From contig JAQYCE010000034.1 in assembly GCA_029003555.1 (NCBI GenBank), positions 1-34,169 on the forward strand: a stretch of 34,169 bases of DNA, read 5' to 3'. Positions 31,805 through 34,169 of this stretch are shown one piece after another; position 1 is the first letter of the stretch, and every line of letters starts with the position of its first letter. The notes beneath the pieces are model-generated. The model saw only the letters and a list, made by a program, of their open reading frames with translations, was not told the DNA's origin and made no database searches. The stretch is from Bacillota bacterium. Lineage in GTDB: Bacteria; Bacillota; Clostridia; Tissierellales; Peptoniphilaceae. The position numbers and the translations under genes were made by a program.

Positions 31805-33068
31805 GACCGCCCCCCATCAGGCAATGCCGGGGCCAATCGGCCATGATTTTCTCTGCTACCCGGTCAGATTCCATGGACCGGATATCCAGGTGGACGTCGG
31901 CCTGGCGGTAGAGGTCCACCCGCTCCCGGTAGCGGTCCTCCATGGCCCGGCGGTTGGGGGTCAAAGGGCGCCGGTAGGTGGAGAAGAGTTCCTCCACCGG
32001 ACGGTCCAGGAAGTAGACCAGGCCATTGGCCCTGAGGGCATCCCGGTTCTCCTCCCGGAGGATGGCCCCGCCCCCGGTGGAAATGACCAATCCGGTCTCC
32101 AGGCGGAGGTCGGAGATGACCTTTGCTTCCCGGTCCCGGAGGGCCTCCTCCCCATCTTCCAGCAAAATCTCCGAGACGTGGCGTCCGGTTCGCTCTTCAA
32201 TGACCCGGTCGGTATCCACCAATTTCCGCCCCATCTTCCAGGCCAGGAAACGACCCACGGTGGTCTTGCCCGAAGCCGGCATCCCGGTCAGGACGATATT
32301 CCGCTTTTCCGCCACCAAGTCCCGGAAGACCCTATCCGCTTTGGTTCGGTCCAGGTCTTGACCCAGGAAAAGCCGGGCGGCATAAAAGGCCTGGAGGACC
32401 AGCATGTAGAGGCCACCCACAGAGAGAATTCCCTCCTTTTCCCCTTGGATGACCAGGGGTGTCCGGAGGGGGTTGTAGACCACATCATAAATCCCCTCCA
32501 GCTTGGAGAAGGCGGAGGGAGGGATGGCCAGGCGGTCCATGGGGTCCGGGGCCATGCCCACCGGGCTGGTGTTGACCAAAAAGTCCACACCCTTCTCAAG
32601 GTCCAGGGCTTGCTCATAAGTCAAGGCACCTTCCCGTCCGGTCCGGGAGACCTTCCGGACCCGGCCTGCCCCCAGCTTGTCCAGGACATAGGCGGCGGTC
32701 TTGGAGGTCCCTCCGGTCCCCAAGATCAAGGCGGACTTTCCGGCCAGGGAGAAGCCGGCCTGGCGGAGACCCTCCTCCATGCCCAGGACGTCCGTGTTGT
32801 AACCGTAGAGCTTCCCTTCCCGGTTGACCACCACATTGACCGCCCCACAGGCCCGGGCCCCCTCATCCATCCCCTCCAAATAGGGAATGACCGCCTCCTT
32901 GTAAGGGATGGTCACATTAATGGCCCAGAAGGACCTTTGGGTCATAAATTCGGCAAAGGAGTCGGGAGGGACTTCAAAATAGGCATAGGAATAGTCCGCC
33001 AGGCGTTGGTGGATGTCTTGAGAAAAGCTCTGGGCCAAGGGCCAGCCTAAGAGTCCATAAGTATGCAT
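31794..33068 (-). CDS. aroE-aroK: bifunctional shikimate dehydrogenase-shikimate kinase fusion
   Basis: A 424-residue fusion performing the fourth and fifth steps. Residues about 1-250 are AroE: AINVTIPYKEAV with catalytic Lys57, GYNTDVLGM with Asp93, nucleotide loop LGTGGTSKTAA, NTSPVGMAP and SVGGLYMLVLQA. The N-terminal substrate loop is GWPLAQSFSQDIH, keeping both serines but with Gln where HSxSP is usual. Residues about 256-415 are AroK: Walker A GMPASGKT (262-269), LVDTDRVIEERTGRHVSEI, STGGGAI and lid YRRPLTPNR. ATG 33068 follows AAAGGAGGG. One uninterrupted frame, both halves complete. AroE's product, shikimate, is AroK's substrate, so the fusion joins consecutive steps. Confidence 0.95.
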   Translation of the reverse strand: MHTYGLLGWPLAQSFSQDIHQRLADYSYAYFEVPPDSFAEFMTQRSFWAINVTIPYKEAVIPYLEGMDEGARACGAVNVVVNREGKLYGYNTDVLGMEEGLRQAGFSLAGKSALILGTGGTSKTAAYVLDKLGAGRVRKVSRTGREGALTYEQALDLEKGVDFLVNTSPVGMAPDPMDRLAIPPSAFSKLEGIYDVVYNPLRTPLVIQGEKEGILSVGGLYMLVLQAFYAARLFLGQDLDRTKADRVFRDLVAEKRNIVLTGMPASGKTTVGRFLAWKMGRKLVDTDRVIEERTGRHVSEILLEDGEEALRDREAKVISDLRLETGLVISTGGGAILREENRDALRANGLVYFLDRPVEELFSTYRRPLTPNRRAMEDRYRERVDLYRQADVHLDIRSMESDRVAEKIMADWPRHCLMGGGHDH

Positions 33069-33089
33069 GGTCCCTCCTTTCTTATTTGG

Positions 33090-34169
33090 TTAGTACCGGG
33101 GATCTTCCGGCGAAAGGAAATAATCCGGTCCTTCCTGGGACAAAATGAAATCAAAAAGAACCAGGGCGGTCAGGGAATTGACCACCTCATAGGCCCGGTG
33201 GACGATGGCCGGGTCGTGGCGGCCCCGAATGTGGATCTCCTCTTCCTTACCCGTTTTCAGGTTGACCGTCCTCTGGACCTTTCCGATGGAGGGAGTGGGC
33301 TTGACGACCGTTTGAAATACCAGAGGCATGCCGTTGGAAATCCCCCCTTGGATCCCCCCCGAATGGTTGGTCAAAAAGCTCGGCCCCTTTTTGGTCATAA
33401 CCATGGAGTCGTTGGCCTGGGACCCCTTCATGGATGCCAGTTGGAAGCCCGATCCGAAGGAAATTCCCTTTACCCCGGGTATGGTCAGGATGGCGTGGGC
33501 CAGGCGGGCATCCAGCTTATCAAAGAAGAGGCTCCCATAGCCGGGACCCAGTCCGGTAACCATGGTCTCCAGCCGGCCACCCAGGGAATCCTTCTCCTCC
33601 CTGACCCGGGTCAGGAGGGTCAGGAAGTCGGACCGGAGGTCCTCATTCACCAAGGGAAAGTCGGATTTCGCCACTCTTTTCACCGCCTCTTTCGGGTCCC
33701 CGCAGTCGGCAAATCGACCGTCTTTCAGGAGGCCCACCTGGGCAATATGACTCCCAATAAAAATCCCCCGGTCTTCCAGGACCTTCCGGACCATGGCCCC
33801 GGCAAAAACCACCGGACAGGTCAAACGTCCTGAGAAGGCGCCCCCTCCCCGGTAGTCCTGGAAGCCCCGGTAGCGGACATTTCCGGTGTAGTCCGCATGG
33901 CTGGGCCGGGGAAGGTCTTTAAGATCCTCATAGGGCTTGGCATCCAGGTCCTTGTTCCAGATTAGGACAGCCAGGGGTGTTCCGGAAGCCCAAATCCTCC
34001 CGGATTCCGGGTCCTTCCTGATCCCGGAAAGGAAGACATAATCGTCCTTTTCCCGCCGAGGGGTGGAGACGGATTCCAGACCCCTCCTCCGGCCCAGGGC
34101 CTCTTCGATATAGTCCTTGTCAATGGGGAGGCCCGGAGGGAGGTTGGTCAAAACAAAGCCCATGCCCAG
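33090..34169 (-). CDS. aroC: chorismate synthase, 5' end cut by window edge
   Basis: Last step of the shikimate pathway: EPSP to chorismate, needing reduced FMN. The reading frame continues past the track's ATG (34163) to the window edge (reads L-G-M-G-F-V), and the usual N-terminal GESHG segment is missing. The true start therefore lies upstream outside the window. Family motifs present: GLPIDKDYIEEALGRRRGL, RPSHADYTGNVRYRGFQDYRGGGAFSGRLT, FGSGFQLASMKGSQANDSM, TNHSGGIQGGISNGMPLVFQTVVKPTPSI and GRHDPAIVHRAYEVV. The substrate loop has KGSQAND in place of RGSEAND. First visible gene of the aro operon, 21 bases before aroEK. Confidence 0.96.
   Translation of the reverse strand: MGMGFVLTNLPPGLPIDKDYIEEALGRRRGLESVSTPRREKDDYVFLSGIRKDPESGRIWASGTPLAVLIWNKDLDAKPYEDLKDLPRPSHADYTGNVRYRGFQDYRGGGAFSGRLTCPVVFAGAMVRKVLEDRGIFIGSHIAQVGLLKDGRFADCGDPKEAVKRVAKSDFPLVNEDLRSDFLTLLTRVREEKDSLGGRLETMVTGLGPGYGSLFFDKLDARLAHAILTIPGVKGISFGSGFQLASMKGSQANDSMVMTKKGPSFLTNHSGGIQGGISNGMPLVFQTVVKPTPSIGKVQRTVNLKTGKEEEIHIRGRHDPAIVHRAYEVVNSLTALVLFDFILSQEGPDYFLSPEDPRY

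Noticed and set aside
31503-33050. 515-residue plus-strand ORF
   Set aside because: Shadow of aroA and aroEK on the opposite strand; long only because of G+C-rich codon use.

Overview
The window looks like a chromosomal segment from a low-G+C-phylum (Bacillota) anaerobe whose own genes are G+C-rich. The evidence is family content and gene order. The run rqcP-divIC-tilS-hpt-ftsH ... coaX-dusB matches the classic Bacillus/Clostridium neighbourhood, but the sporulation genes yabP/yabQ, which sit next to divIC in spore formers, are absent. Strong GGAGG ribosome sites, intrinsic terminators, an ECF-type vitamin transporter and a fused AroE-AroK also fit. A non-sporulating Tissierellia/Peptoniphilaceae-like organism is my best guess, by inference only.

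Layout. (1) 1-1300: a visibly AT-rich patch. It holds the 5' end of an IS30-type transposase running off the left edge, a strong promoter, and two small unrecognised genes (a secreted protein and a lipoprotein) closed by an intrinsic terminator. (2) 1485-6498 (+): a bifunctional class A penicillin-binding protein, then an OmpR-type response regulator and histidine kinase; this is a cell-envelope block. (3) 6467-18521 (-): a long, tightly packed housekeeping series. In transcription order it is HAD phosphatase, dut, rqcP, divIC-like, tilS, hpt, ftsH, a small membrane protein, pyrG, a P1-family (DmpA/NylC) hydrolase, an ECF S-component, an intrinsic terminator, coaX and dusB. It combines nucleotide supply, translation quality control, division, proteolysis and CoA synthesis. 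(4) 18674-19546 (+): a membrane-anchored zinc metallopeptidase, ending in a bidirectional terminator. (5) 19635-23851 (-): a six-gene run of two half-size ChrA transporters, an OGG1-like DNA glycosylase, CcdA, a TlpA-like thioredoxin and an SDR oxidoreductase. It reads like a redox or oxidant-damage module. (6) 24035-25393 (+): a purine permease of the AzgA/PbuG type, then a strong terminator and a pair of 35-bp tandem palindromic repeats. (7) 25721-28812 (+): ppx-ppk1, polyphosphate turnover. (8) 28809-34169 (-): the shikimate operon aroC-aroEK-aroA-aroF-aroD. With the missing aroB it would run from erythrose-4-P + PEP to chorismate; aroC is cut by the right edge.

Almost all genes are separated by a few bases or overlap by ATGA, so most regulation should act at a few points. 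These are the divergent promoters at about 18.6 kb and 23.9 kb, the extended -10 promoter before rqcP, the terminator before coaX, and the convergent junctions. The ppk1/aroD junction is the tightest: the stop codons overlap and each gene's apparent terminator lies inside the other gene's coding end. I see no wholly new multi-gene system. The items most worth a second look are the small secreted pair beside the IS30 end, the chrA-ogg-ccdA-tlpA-sdr run, the tandem palindromes before ppx, the reciprocally embedded terminators, and the FtsH pore-region substitution.
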